The translations under genes were made by a program, and so were the position numbers. From Euzebya tangerina (lineage in GTDB: Bacteria; Actinomycetota; Nitriliruptoria; Euzebyales; Euzebyaceae): a stretch of 64,000 nt of DNA. The stretch is taken from positions 434,001 through 498,000 of the forward strand of contig NZ_PPDK01000001.1 in NCBI RefSeq assembly GCF_003074135.1, in the 5' to 3' direction. Below the pieces are notes generated by a model, which saw only the letters and a list, made by a program, of their open reading frames with translations, searched no databases and was not told the DNA's origin. The stretch's first letter is position 1; every line of letters begins with the position of its first letter. Positions 18,268 to 25,884 of the stretch are shown piece after piece.

Positions 18268-19287
18268 GTGCCGCACCTTCACCTCCGCCACGACCTGGAC
18301 GCACACGCACTCCATCAGATCACCGAACTGCTGGACGAGACGACGGAACTGGAAGGACACGCGCCCATCGGTGAGCACAAGATGGCGCACCTGACCGTCG
18401 GGGCGAAGGACTGGGACGGGATCCTCGCCTACTCGAGCCCGCATGCCGACGACGAGCACAGCACCTCCGCAGAGGACCGGCTGATCGGATACGCCCATCT
18501 GCGCTGGAATGCGGCCGGGGCCGACCCCCGTCTGGCCGTTGAGGTCGTCGTCCACCCGCACCATCGCGAGGAGGGAATCCAGGCTCGTCTCCTCGATGCA
18601 ACCCGGACCACGGTGGCCCGCGCCGGTGGCGGCCGCATGTTCCTCTGGGTCCACCGGGTCACCAAGCCCGAGGACACGCTGGCCCACGCGATGGGCTTCG
18701 ACGTCCAGCGCCAACTGGCCTACATGCGCCGTGAGGTCGAGCCCATCCCCGACGTGGCCGACCCCCCCGACGGCGTGGTGATCCGGACCTATCGGGGCCC
18801 GGAGGACAACCGGGCATTCCTGGAGGTCAACAACGCCGCGTTCGAGGGCCACCCCGAGAACGGCGGGTGGAGCGCCGAGGAGCTGGAGCACCGGCGGGGC
18901 TTCCCCTGGTTCGACCCTGCCGGGCTGTTCATGGCCTTCCGCCAGAACCCCGACGGGTCGGAGGGCGAGCCGCTGGGCTTTCACTGGACCAAGTGGCACA
19001 GCCACCCGGACGAGGAGCCACACCCGCCCCTCGGCGAGGTCTACGTCCTCGCCGTGCACCCTCGCACCCAAGGCCTGGGGCTGGGCCGGCTGCTGCTGCG
19101 GACCGGTATCCGCCATCTGGCGACCCGGTCCGACTCGATCGTCCTGTACGTCGACTGCGCCAGCACCGGTCCGGTGGCTCTCTACGAATCAGAGGGGTTC
19201 GAGACCCAGTACCGCGAGGTGTGCTTCGTCGATGACGTCGAGGCTGCTCGTGCGACGACGCGGGCGCTCCTCCGTCCCGCTGGCTGA
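18268..19287 (+). CDS. mshD: Mycothiol synthase (acetyl-CoA:Cys-GlcN-Ins acetyltransferase)
   Basis: MshD acetylates Cys-GlcN-Ins with acetyl-CoA, the last step of mycothiol synthesis. The 339-residue protein has two tandem GNAT domains. The second contains HWTKWH, GEVYVLAVHPRTQGLGLGRLLL (CoA-binding loop) and LYVDCASTGPVALYESEGF, all hallmark MshD blocks. The GTG start has TACGCT 6 bp upstream, suggesting leaderless transcription. Its presence marks the host as an actinobacterium. Confidence 0.88.
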   Translation: MPHLHLRHDLDAHALHQITELLDETTELEGHAPIGEHKMAHLTVGAKDWDGILAYSSPHADDEHSTSAEDRLIGYAHLRWNAAGADPRLAVEVVVHPHHREEGIQARLLDATRTTVARAGGGRMFLWVHRVTKPEDTLAHAMGFDVQRQLAYMRREVEPIPDVADPPDGVVIRTYRGPEDNRAFLEVNNAAFEGHPENGGWSAEELEHRRGFPWFDPAGLFMAFRQNPDGSEGEPLGFHWTKWHSHPDEEPHPPLGEVYVLAVHPRTQGLGLGRLLLRTGIRHLATRSDSIVLYVDCASTGPVALYESEGFETQYREVCFVDDVEAARATTRALLRPAG

Positions 19288-19385
19288 CCCACAAGAGGTG
19301 CGTGTCCTCTCAGTCCGTGTAGTCGGACGCAGGGGATCCAGACCGGCTGCTCTGGCGTCGGGCGGCTGAGCCCACCCGTGTGAGG

Positions 19386-20051
19386 TCAGCCGGCCGGGGT
19401 CCAGGGCGCCCGAGGGGCGTCCCACCAGCGCTGGGCGAGGGCTCGGCGATGCCGCACCTGGAGGTCCTCCTGGACCGCGCCGCCGGTCGTGAACGGCTCG
19501 AGGGTGCCGAGCAGTGGCTCCAATTCGGCGTCGGAGACCCCGTGCGTGGCAACGAGGACAGCACCGTCGCTGACCTCCCACTTCGCGAGCCGTGCCGGAC
19601 GGTCCCCGGAGCCACAGATGCCGAGCACCCACTCACCGGCTTCCTGGGGCTCCTCCCAGGTCGGCGCCCCCTTGAGCGCAGACATGATCTTGGCCGGTGG
19701 GATGTTGGCCTGCCGCTTGCGGAAGTAGTTGAACAGCAGCGGCGTCGCGATGCGCTCCGCCAGCCAGTCGACATCCACACCCGTCCGGATGCCGCAGACC
19801 ACGACGTAGCGATCGCCGACCGTGCGGTACGTCATGCGCACGACGGTCAGTTCCTCATCGAGCACCTCGACGGAGAGGTCGGTCGGCGCCCAGCGACGAG
19901 GGCCGGGCGGCAGCGACATCCAGGGGAAGTCGAGGTCGGGCGCGACGAGGTCGACCTCGACCACACCGTCGTCTGCTTCATAGATGGCGGCCGGGTCGTC
20001 CTCGCGCAGCTCGTCGTCGAGGGTGTCGTCCTTGACCAGCGTTGTTCCCAC
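19386..20051 (-). CDS. Conserved hypothetical soluble protein
   Basis: This 221-residue acidic protein has no signal peptide or membrane segment. The N-terminus is rich in Asp and Glu. Segments such as FPWMSLPPGPRRW and LFNYFRKRQANIPPAKIM look conserved, but I do not recognise a family. Its only cysteines are in VVVCGIRTG and GICGSGD. It lies between mshD (convergent) and the GlnR-type regulator on the same strand, 61 bp downstream of the latter. Confidence 0.65.
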   Translation of the reverse strand: MGTTLVKDDTLDDELREDDPAAIYEADDGVVEVDLVAPDLDFPWMSLPPGPRRWAPTDLSVEVLDEELTVVRMTYRTVGDRYVVVCGIRTGVDVDWLAERIATPLLFNYFRKRQANIPPAKIMSALKGAPTWEEPQEAGEWVLGICGSGDRPARLAKWEVSDGAVLVATHGVSDAELEPLLGTLEPFTTGGAVQEDLQVRHRRALAQRWWDAPRAPWTPAG

Positions 20052-20112
20052 AGTTCCGTCCGATTCGAGTTACTCCCGTCACGACGCGCAGCAGCGCATC
20101 GCCTGTCACGGG

Positions 20113-20796
20113 TCAAGAATCGGCAGATCTGTCCGCAGCTTGAGGGTTCAACTTGTACCCCACGCCGCGGACGGTTCCGATCATCGCGTCGTAGTCGGCC
20201 CCGAGCTTCGCCCGCAGGCGTCGGACGTGGACGTCGACGGTCCGCGTGCCGCCGTAGTAGTCATAGCCCCACACCTCACTGAGCAGTTGCGACCGCGTGA
20301 AGACCCGGCCGGGGTTCGCGGCCAGGTACTTCAGCAGCTCGAACTCGCGGAAGGTGAGGTCCAGCGGCTCACCCTTCAGACGCACGACGTAGGTGGTGTC
20401 GTCGATCGTGAGGTCCCCGACCCGCGACACCGTTCCCCCGCCGATGGCCTGCAGCCGGTCCCCCAGCAGACGGATGCGCGTCTCGAGCTCCGCAGGACCC
20501 GCCCGCGGCAGGACGATGTCATCGAATCCCCACGTGGTCTTGAGGGCGGCCAGTCCACCCTCATCCACCACGACCAGGATGGGTCGGACCGCGTCCGAGG
20601 TTGCCGCAGCACGGCACGTCTGCGATGCGGCCGCAAGATTCGTGGTGGCATCGATGATGAGGATCTCGACGTCCGCGGCCATGTCCAGCGACTCGGGTTC
20701 GAGCGCCGCCGTGGTCACCTTGTGATCCAGGAACTCGAGCGCGGGCAGCAGCGCATGGGCACCGCCCGAACTGCCCAGGAGGACGAGCAGATGCAT
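20113..20796 (-). CDS. glnR: GlnR-type orphan OmpR-family response regulator
   Basis: This 227-residue regulator has an atypical receiver domain (about residues 1-115) and an OmpR winged helix (about 130-220: FELLKYLAANPGRVFTRSQLL, GGTRTVDVHVRRLR, RGVGYKL). Segments VEILIIDATTNL and DEGGLAALKTTWGFDDIVLPRAGPAE resemble actinobacterial GlnR, which controls nitrogen assimilation and works without a cognate kinase. The canonical acidic pocket is incomplete. No kinase gene is adjacent, in line with an orphan regulator. A PhoP/MtrA-like paralogue is the alternative. Confidence 0.75.
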   Translation of the reverse strand: MHLLVLLGSSGGAHALLPALEFLDHKVTTAALEPESLDMAADVEILIIDATTNLAAASQTCRAAATSDAVRPILVVVDEGGLAALKTTWGFDDIVLPRAGPAELETRIRLLGDRLQAIGGGTVSRVGDLTIDDTTYVVRLKGEPLDLTFREFELLKYLAANPGRVFTRSQLLSEVWGYDYYGGTRTVDVHVRRLRAKLGADYDAMIGTVRGVGYKLNPQAADRSADS

Positions 20797-20882
20797 GTCT
20801 CTCCTTGGCGTGACGCTGGGCTCGGGCCCAGGACTGACAGTTCGCGGGCGGCCCCAACGCTACCAGTAGGCTTGCTGTCCTC

Positions 20883-21143
20883 ATGACGCCTGCATCATCC
20901 GCGACCGTGAAGCTCTTCGCCGCGCTGCGCGATGCCGCTGACACCGCGGAGGTCACCGTCCCTGCTCCGGCCTCGCTAGCTGACGTCCTGATCGCCTTGG
21001 AGGGCCGGTTCGGCGAGCGCTTCGCAGCCCGGCTGGAGATCGCGGCGGTCATGGTCGATGGTGTGCCGGTGGACAACCCAACCGAGGTTTCCATCGCACC
21101 GGGGGCTGAGATCGCGCTGCTCCCCCCATTCGCCGGCGGTTGA
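20883..21143 (+). CDS. moaD: MoaD/ThiS-family sulfur carrier protein
   Basis: This 86-residue ubiquitin-fold protein starts VKLFAALRDAAD and ends in the di-glycine ALLPPFAGG, where MoaD carries the thiocarboxylate for molybdopterin synthesis. Length fits MoaD. TAGGCT lies 10 bp upstream of the ATG. It is 70 bp upstream of the sulfur cluster and could be a sulfur carrier of that cluster rather than a dedicated MoaD. The window also holds a molybdopterin enzyme (9384-12381) that would need the cofactor. Confidence 0.82.
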   Translation: MTPASSATVKLFAALRDAADTAEVTVPAPASLADVLIALEGRFGERFAARLEIAAVMVDGVPVDNPTEVSIAPGAEIALLPPFAGG

Positions 21144-21160
21144 GTGGGTTACTACTGCGA

Positions 21161-21175
21161 TAAATACAGTATTTA
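21161..21175. promoter_or_regulatory. AT-rich 15-bp palindromic operator upstream of the sulfur cluster
   Basis: TAAATAC-A-GTATTTA is a perfect inverted repeat with 7-bp arms. Its AT content stands out sharply from its surroundings. It lies 39-53 bp upstream of the first regulator gene, about where RNA polymerase binds, so the regulator itself (21214) is the prime candidate to bind it. Confidence 0.7.
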
Positions 21176-21213
21176 CCCAGCGCGTTGGCGTGTGACTGGC
21201 TACAACAGTCCGC

Positions 21214-22188
21214 GTGAGTGGACAGGTCAGCATCGGTCGTGCGCTCGGGTCCACCACCCGCGCGGGCATCTACGACCACTTGCGGCAGGTGGACGACGCC
21301 CTCACGGTCCGGGACGTCGCCGCCACGTTCGACCTGCACCCCAATGTCGCACGCACCCACCTGGGACTGCTGGCCGATGCCGGTCTGCTGTCGGTCGGGC
21401 AACGCAAGCACCCCGGCGGAGGCCGCCCAGCGCGCATCTACCGGGCTCGTGCTGACGTCGACAACAACCAGGTCGCCATCGACAGCGCGGTCCAGCCAGC
21501 AGGCGGTGCGGCTGCCGCGCTCATGGTCCGACTGCTGGTCGACCTGCTGGACAGTCCCGGCGGCGCACCGCTGGTCGCCCGCGCACATCAGGCGGCTCGT
21601 GAGGAGGGACGTCAGCTGATCACCTCCTCCGCCGGCCGGACGCCGCACCGCCGACTGACCGAGGCGAGTGATCGCACGGTGACGGCTCTTCGGGCGTACG
21701 CCCCGGAGATCCGGGTCAGCGGCTCGGGTGTCGACTGGATCGAGGTGGACGGTCTCTCCGACGCCGTCACGCTGGTCGAACGCAAGGACCCGGTGTTGGC
21801 CGAGAGCATCGAACGGGGGTTGCTGGCCGGCGCCTTCGAGGCGGCGGGGGTCCCCATCGAGCTCTCGGCGACGGTTGGGGCGCGCCAGGGTCGGTCGTGG
21901 CGGCTGCGCGCCTCGGGAGCTCGCGGTCCACGCTCGACCGTCGTGGCTGCGGCCTCCCTGGACGCCCGTGGACAGTCACGCGACGCCGGTGTGGTCGAGG
22001 CCATGCGGACCATCACCGACCTGGAACCGGGAGACGTGCTCGAAGTGCTCGCGGAGGGACCAGGATCACCGGCGGTGTTCGCGCGGTGGGCGGACCGGGC
22101 CGGCCACGCGCTGATCGCGGTCGAGCGCGCACAGGACCCCGGCGGCCGACCCGCCATCCGACTCCTGATCGAGAAGGCTCGCGCATGA
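21214..22188 (+). CDS. SufR/COG2345-like HTH regulator fused to a cysteine-less TusA-like domain
   Basis: This 324-residue protein has three parts. Residues about 1-75 are an ArsR/DeoR-like winged helix (AGIYDHLRQVDDALTVRDVAATFDLHPNVARTHLGLL). The middle (about 80-240) resembles the effector domain of COG2345 regulators (ERGLLAGAFEAAGV) but lacks the cysteines that bind Fe-S in SufR. Residues about 245-322 match TusA (ASLDARGQSRD...LEPGDVLEVLAEGP...WADRAGHALIAVE), with the sulfur-carrying Cys-Pro replaced by Ser-Arg. The whole protein contains no cysteine. Start GTG 21214. It overlaps the next gene (ATGA) and heads a seven-gene unit. Function is inferred as a regulator sensing sulfur-relay partners. 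Confidence 0.75.
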   Translation: MSGQVSIGRALGSTTRAGIYDHLRQVDDALTVRDVAATFDLHPNVARTHLGLLADAGLLSVGQRKHPGGGRPARIYRARADVDNNQVAIDSAVQPAGGAAAALMVRLLVDLLDSPGGAPLVARAHQAAREEGRQLITSSAGRTPHRRLTEASDRTVTALRAYAPEIRVSGSGVDWIEVDGLSDAVTLVERKDPVLAESIERGLLAGAFEAAGVPIELSATVGARQGRSWRLRASGARGPRSTVVAAASLDARGQSRDAGVVEAMRTITDLEPGDVLEVLAEGPGSPAVFARWADRAGHALIAVERAQDPGGRPAIRLLIEKARA

Positions 22189-22499
22189 GTGCCCGAACGA
22201 CCGTGCTCGTGTCTGAGGGCGACTGCTGGCCCCTGGTCCTCGCGACCCGGCTTCGGGCCAGCGGCGACGTCCGCGTGATCCTGCTCGACCGCGGTGCGGA
22301 CCTCGCTCGCCCAGGCCATCCCTCCGCCGCGCGTGTCCAGGCGGCCGTCGAGGCTGGCGTGGACGTGCTGATCGACACCGAGGCGCTTCGACGCCGCGGG
22401 ATGGAACCGACCAGCATCGCCGCAGGCATCAAGCCGACGGACATCGCCATGGTCGCCGACCTGTTGGTGGACGAGACCGACAAGGTGGTGTGGTTGTGA
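22185..22499 (+). CDS. DsrE-family protein 1
   Basis: This 104-residue DsrE-fold protein has segments DVRVILLDRGADLARPGH and GVDVLIDTEALRRRGM typical of the family. Where DsrE/TusD has its active cysteine after the fourth strand, this protein has Asp (VLIDTEA). A single cysteine (Cys14, in EGDCWP) remains in another loop. It ends in KVVWL. It is coupled by 4-bp overlaps to the fusion regulator before it and to the next DsrE gene after it. Sequence resemblance to the third DsrE gene suggests duplication. Confidence 0.72.
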   Translation: MSARTTVLVSEGDCWPLVLATRLRASGDVRVILLDRGADLARPGHPSAARVQAAVEAGVDVLIDTEALRRRGMEPTSIAAGIKPTDIAMVADLLVDETDKVVWL

Positions 22500-22849
22500 C
22501 CCGCAGCGTGGCCCTCATCCTCAACCAGGCAGGTGCAACGGAGCAGACGACGACGGCCCTGGCCCTGGTCGATCGTCTGGTCGAACGCGGCGTCACCGTC
22601 CGGGTCTTCGCCCACGACGAGGCCGCGGTGCTCTCCGCGGGGACGCACCCGGTCGCCCAAGCGGTTGCTGGGCTGATTCGCAAGGGCGTCGAGGGTGGTC
22701 CCGTGATCTGGATGACCGAACACGACTCCTCGAGGGCCCTGGGCGTTGAGGGCCAGCAGGCACCAGGGGTTATCGAGGGGGATCACGCCGACCTGTGGCG
22801 GATCGCCAGCGATGCCGACCTGGTGCTCAGCGTCGGGGTCGGTGGGTAG
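22496..22849 (+). CDS. DsrE-family protein 2
   Basis: This protein of about 117 residues begins VTRSVALILNQAGATEQTTTALALVDRLVERGVTVRVFAHDEA, the clearest DsrE/DsrF pattern of the three. It contains no cysteine. The GTG at 22496 overlaps the previous stop (GTGA); an in-frame GTG at 22490 is possible. With its neighbours it may form a DsrEFH/TusBCD-like hexamer, but it cannot carry a persulfide itself. Confidence 0.75.
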   Translation: MTRSVALILNQAGATEQTTTALALVDRLVERGVTVRVFAHDEAAVLSAGTHPVAQAVAGLIRKGVEGGPVIWMTEHDSSRALGVEGQQAPGVIEGDHADLWRIASDADLVLSVGVGG

Positions 22850-22851
22850 CG

Positions 22852-23229
22852 ATGACCCGTCGGTTGGTCAGTCTCATTCGTCACGCACCGGGTGCCCCGC
22901 GGGGGAGCGAGCCGTCGCTCGAAGCCAACTCCTACGCGGTGACCCAGGACCTCGATCTGACGGTTGTGCTGTTGCGGGACGCGGTGCGGCTGGCGGTGGG
23001 GGCGGGAGAGACGCCGGCCCGGTACATCGCTGGCGCCGCCTTTCCCAGCGCCTCACCGGCCCACGATCTGCAGGCGCTGCTCGAGAGCGGCATCGACGTA
23101 CTCGCCCACGACGAGGCGATCGCCGGGTTGGGCATCGACCCCAGCGAGTTGCTGCCGGGCGTCCAGGTCGCGGACAACGACGGGATCGCCGCGACCGTGG
23201 ATGCCGCCGACGGGGTGCTGACATGGTGA
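22852..23229 (+). CDS. DsrE-family protein 3
   Basis: This 125-residue DsrE-like protein has DLDLTVVLLRDAVRLAVGAG near the N-terminal half and GIDVLAHDEAIAGLGI, matching the segment of DsrE protein 1. It ends in DGVLTW. No cysteine is present; the catalytic position is occupied by His-Asp. It starts 2 bp after the previous stop and overlaps the APS reductase gene by 7 bp. Confidence 0.72.
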   Translation: MTRRLVSLIRHAPGAPRGSEPSLEANSYAVTQDLDLTVVLLRDAVRLAVGAGETPARYIAGAAFPSASPAHDLQALLESGIDVLAHDEAIAGLGIDPSELLPGVQVADNDGIAATVDAADGVLTW

Positions 23230-24002
23230 GTGCAGGATCCACGCTGGTCCGGCCTCGCCCCGATGCGCCGGCGGTCATGCCCCTCTCGACCCAGCAGGAG
23301 GTCGCCGAGGCAGCGCGTGAGATGGATGGCGCCCCCGCGACCACCATCCTGCGGTGGGCCTGGTGGTCGATTCCGCGCTTCTGTGTGACGTCCAGCTTCG
23401 GCGCGGACAGCGCCACGTTGCTCAGCCTGGTCGCCCAGGTCGACCCGGACATCCCGGTGCTGTTCCTGGACACCGGCTTCCACTTCGAGGAGTCCCTCAC
23501 CTACCGCGACACCCTGGTCGAGCGACTGGGGCTTCGTCGGGTGGTCCACGTGCAGCCGTGGCTCTCGGTGGAGGACCAGGCAAGCCTGCACGGGGATGCG
23601 CTCCACGACCGCGATCCCGATGCCTGCTGCCAGATCCGCAAGGTGGCCCCCCTCGACCAGGCGCTCGAGGGCTTCGACGGCTGGGCGACCGGCGTCCGTC
23701 GGAACCAGGCGTCGAGCCGCCAGACGACACCGGTCGTGCAGCGCGTGGTCAAGGGCGGGCGGTCGCTGCTCAAGGTTGCGCCGCTGGTCAACTGGACCGC
23801 CGCGGACGTGGCCGGGCACCGACGGCTACATGATCTCCCGCCGCACCCGCTGACCCTCCGGGGGTTCGGCTCAATCGGCTGCCAGCCCTGCACGTCGCCG
23901 GTGGCGGCGGGCGAGGACCCCCGCGCCGGCCGGTGGGCCGGGACGACCAAGACGGAGTGTGGGCTCCACCTCGGGCCCACCCGCAGATCGGAAGACGAGT
24001 GA
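23223..24002 (+). CDS. cysH: Assimilatory adenylylsulfate (APS) reductase
   Basis: This 259-residue enzyme reduces APS to sulfite using thioredoxin. It has the [4Fe-4S] ligands of the APS-type branch, Cys135-Cys136 (DACCQIRK) and Cys220/Cys223 (GCQPC). The catalytic Cys246 is in the C-terminal ECGLH. The nucleotide-binding loop SSFGADSATLL and LDTGFHF are also present. The CC...CxxC pattern separates it from PAPS reductases that lack the cluster. The ATG at 23223 or GTG at 23226 may serve as start. A thioredoxin-like gene two genes downstream could be the reductant. Confidence 0.93.
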   Translation: MVSAGSTLVRPRPDAPAVMPLSTQQEVAEAAREMDGAPATTILRWAWWSIPRFCVTSSFGADSATLLSLVAQVDPDIPVLFLDTGFHFEESLTYRDTLVERLGLRRVVHVQPWLSVEDQASLHGDALHDRDPDACCQIRKVAPLDQALEGFDGWATGVRRNQASSRQTTPVVQRVVKGGRSLLKVAPLVNWTAADVAGHRRLHDLPPHPLTLRGFGSIGCQPCTSPVAAGEDPRAGRWAGTTKTECGLHLGPTRRSEDE

Positions 24003-24496
24003 CCACAGCAGTCCCGGACGAGCGCGCATCGCAGGCGCCCGCCACCACGCCACCCGCGACCAAGGCAGGTGACCAGATCGACGTCCGCGGTCCCCGCTTC
24101 TCCGCCGGGATCACCTTCGTCGTGCTCGCGACGGCATTCCTCCTCGAGGCTCCCGCCCTGGTTGCCGGCCAGGTGATCGTGTTCGCCGTCGCTGCCATCG
24201 CCGGCCTGCGCTACTCACCCTACGGGACGCTCTTCCGCGGCCTGAAGCGCCGGCTCGACCTGGGGCCGCCACCGGCGACGGAGGGGGAAGCTGGTCCACG
24301 GTTCAGTCAGCTCATGGGCCTGCTGGTCGCCGGCGCAGGGCTCGGTGCCCTGCTCGCGGGGGCGACCACGCTCGGTTGGGCGCTGGTCCTGGTCGTGGTG
24401 GCGCTGTCCGGATTGTTGGCCGCCACCGGGCTGTGCGTCGGCTGTGAGCTGTACGCGGTCCTCGCGCGCGTGCGCCGCGGGAAGGTGCAGGCCTGA
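23999..24496 (+). CDS. DUF4395 membrane protein
   Basis: This 165-residue integral membrane protein is preceded by a hydrophilic Ala/Pro/Thr-rich N-terminus. The DUF4395 core starts DVRGPRFSAGITFVVLATAFLL and ends with TGLCVGCELYAVLARV, whose paired cysteines are conserved in the family. The GTG start overlaps the cysH stop and the stop overlaps the thioredoxin start (TGATG). DUF4395 often neighbours thioredoxins and sulfurtransferases in actinobacteria; its reaction is unknown. Confidence 0.85.
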   Translation: MTTAVPDERASQAPATTPPATKAGDQIDVRGPRFSAGITFVVLATAFLLEAPALVAGQVIVFAVAAIAGLRYSPYGTLFRGLKRRLDLGPPPATEGEAGPRFSQLMGLLVAGAGLGALLAGATTLGWALVLVVVALSGLLAATGLCVGCELYAVLARVRRGKVQA

Positions 24497-24990
24497 TGGA
24501 ACGGGCACTCATCCTGGTGGCCGTGATCGTCGTCGTCTTGCTCGTCGGCCGGTGGCGGCAGTCCCGCGACGGGCATGTGGTGTCGACGGTGCTCGACCTC
24601 GGTGCTGCTGACGGCAGCTCGAGCCCGCCATCCCGCACTCCCGGGGCGGAGACTTCCGTCGTGCTCGAGGCGCGTGACATCGTCGAGGTGCTGGCTCCGA
24701 CCACACCGTTGGCCCTGGTCGAGTTCACCGCGCCCGACTGTGCGCCGTGTGCAGCCGTGGCAGCGGTCCTGCACCGGGTGGCACAGGAGCACCCGTCGGT
24801 CTCGGTGGTCCAGGTGGATGTGGCCGAGCAACTGGATCTGGCCCGGGCCCATCGCATCATGCGGGCACCCACGACGCTGCTGGTGAGCAACCGCGGCGAG
24901 TTGCTCGGGCGTGTAGCCGGTGTGCCTGATCACGAGGACGTGGAGCGACTGGTTCGCCGAGCAACCGAGCGCCTCCTCCTGCTCTCCTGA
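24496..24990 (+). CDS. Membrane-anchored thioredoxin-like protein
   Basis: This 164-residue protein starts with a single transmembrane helix (about residues 5-18), followed by a flexible linker and a thioredoxin fold. The redox motif is Cys82-Ala-Pro-Cys85 in APDCAPC, and the cis-proline is in RAPTTLL. The orientation of the anchor decides whether it works in the cytosol with APS reductase or outside; a positive segment (RWRQSR) right after the helix favours the cytosolic side. It is last in the sulfur cluster. Confidence 0.85.
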   Translation: MERALILVAVIVVVLLVGRWRQSRDGHVVSTVLDLGAADGSSSPPSRTPGAETSVVLEARDIVEVLAPTTPLALVEFTAPDCAPCAAVAAVLHRVAQEHPSVSVVQVDVAEQLDLARAHRIMRAPTTLLVSNRGELLGRVAGVPDHEDVERLVRRATERLLLLS

Positions 24991-25029
24991 CCTGGCGCGC
25001 CGCCGACGCCGTTCCACTGGCATGCGTTG

Positions 25030-25078
25030 ACGCATGCGTGACTTCTCCCGGTGGGGGCGGGTCTGCCCACGCATGCGT
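25030..25078. repeat. Dispersed palindromic element, copy 1
   Basis: ACGCATGCGTG at 25030-25040 and CACGCATGCGT at 25068-25078 are perfect 11-bp inverted arms around a GC-rich centre. Each arm contains the self-complementary ACGCATGCGT. A second element with the same arms lies at 47158-47206. It sits between the thioredoxin and CPBP genes and may act as a terminator or REP-like element. Confidence 0.8.
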
Positions 25079-25143
25079 GGGCGTCGGCGCACCAGGCCGG
25101 ACCTCTGTGTCGGCTGACGGCGGGCCGGGTACCCGTCGCCCTG

Positions 25144-25884
25144 ATGGACTCCGCCTCTCCCAACGCCCACAGCTCGGAGTTCGGCGGCGCACAGCAGAGT
25201 CAACCGCTCCTCGGTCGCCGAGACCGCCAGGTCGTTCGCCTTGCCGTCGCCTTCGTCGGTCTGTCGGTCATCTGGGGCATTGCCTTCAACGCGACAGCGC
25301 TGCCCTTCTTCCCGCTGGTCGTCGTTGGAGGTGTAGTCACGGGCCTGGTCGGCTTCTGGGTCCGGCGAGCACCGGACGAGGCTGAACCCGGGTTCGCCGT
25401 CACGCCCCGGCAGGCCGGCATCGCTGTGCTGGCGGCCCTGGTCCACTTCGGGATCGGGCACCTGCTCTTCGCGGTGGCGGCTCAGGTCGTGCCGGCGCTG
25501 ACGGCGACGGCTCTCGAGGTCTACCAGCGGACGGACTCGATGCCGGTGTGGGGGCAACTGCTGCTCGGTGCCGTTCTGACCGCGGGACTGGAGGAGGTGT
25601 TCTGGCGTGGCGCGTTCACGCCCATGATCGCGGAGCGGGTCCGCCCTCGACTGCCGACCAGCTTCGGTACCAAGCGGCGGGGGACGGCGATGGTCCTGGT
25701 CTCGACGGCCGGTTACGCCCTCTTCCACGTCGCCACGCTGAAGATCGCGCTGATCGCCGCCGCCGCGCTGGGCGGGCTGGTGTGGGGGACGCTGCTGCTG
25801 CTCACCCGCTCCGTGGGTGTGACGATCATCGCCCACGTCCTCTGGACCAGCCTGATGATCCTGTTCCCGCCCTCGCTCGGCTGA
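25144..25884 (+). CDS. CPBP-family (CAAX-type) intramembrane protease
   Basis: This polytopic membrane protein of 246 residues belongs to the Abi/CPBP glutamic-type protease family. The motif EEVFWRG (Glu150-Glu151, Arg155), the histidine in YALFHVATL (His195) and the last AHVLW match the catalytic triad regions. The ATG at 25144 is preferred because a longer reading from 25051 would run through the palindromic element. Substrates are unknown; family members process prenylated or membrane peptides. Confidence 0.82.
   Translation: MDSASPNAHSSEFGGAQQSQPLLGRRDRQVVRLAVAFVGLSVIWGIAFNATALPFFPLVVVGGVVTGLVGFWVRRAPDEAEPGFAVTPRQAGIAVLAALVHFGIGHLLFAVAAQVVPALTATALEVYQRTDSMPVWGQLLLGAVLTAGLEEVFWRGAFTPMIAERVRPRLPTSFGTKRRGTAMVLVSTAGYALFHVATLKIALIAAAALGGLVWGTLLLLTRSVGVTIIAHVLWTSLMILFPPSLG

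Noticed and set aside
21214-22188. Start at an earlier codon to include the palindrome
   Set aside because: The AT-rich palindrome and promoter-like sequence lie upstream and no in-frame start with a better RBS exists there.
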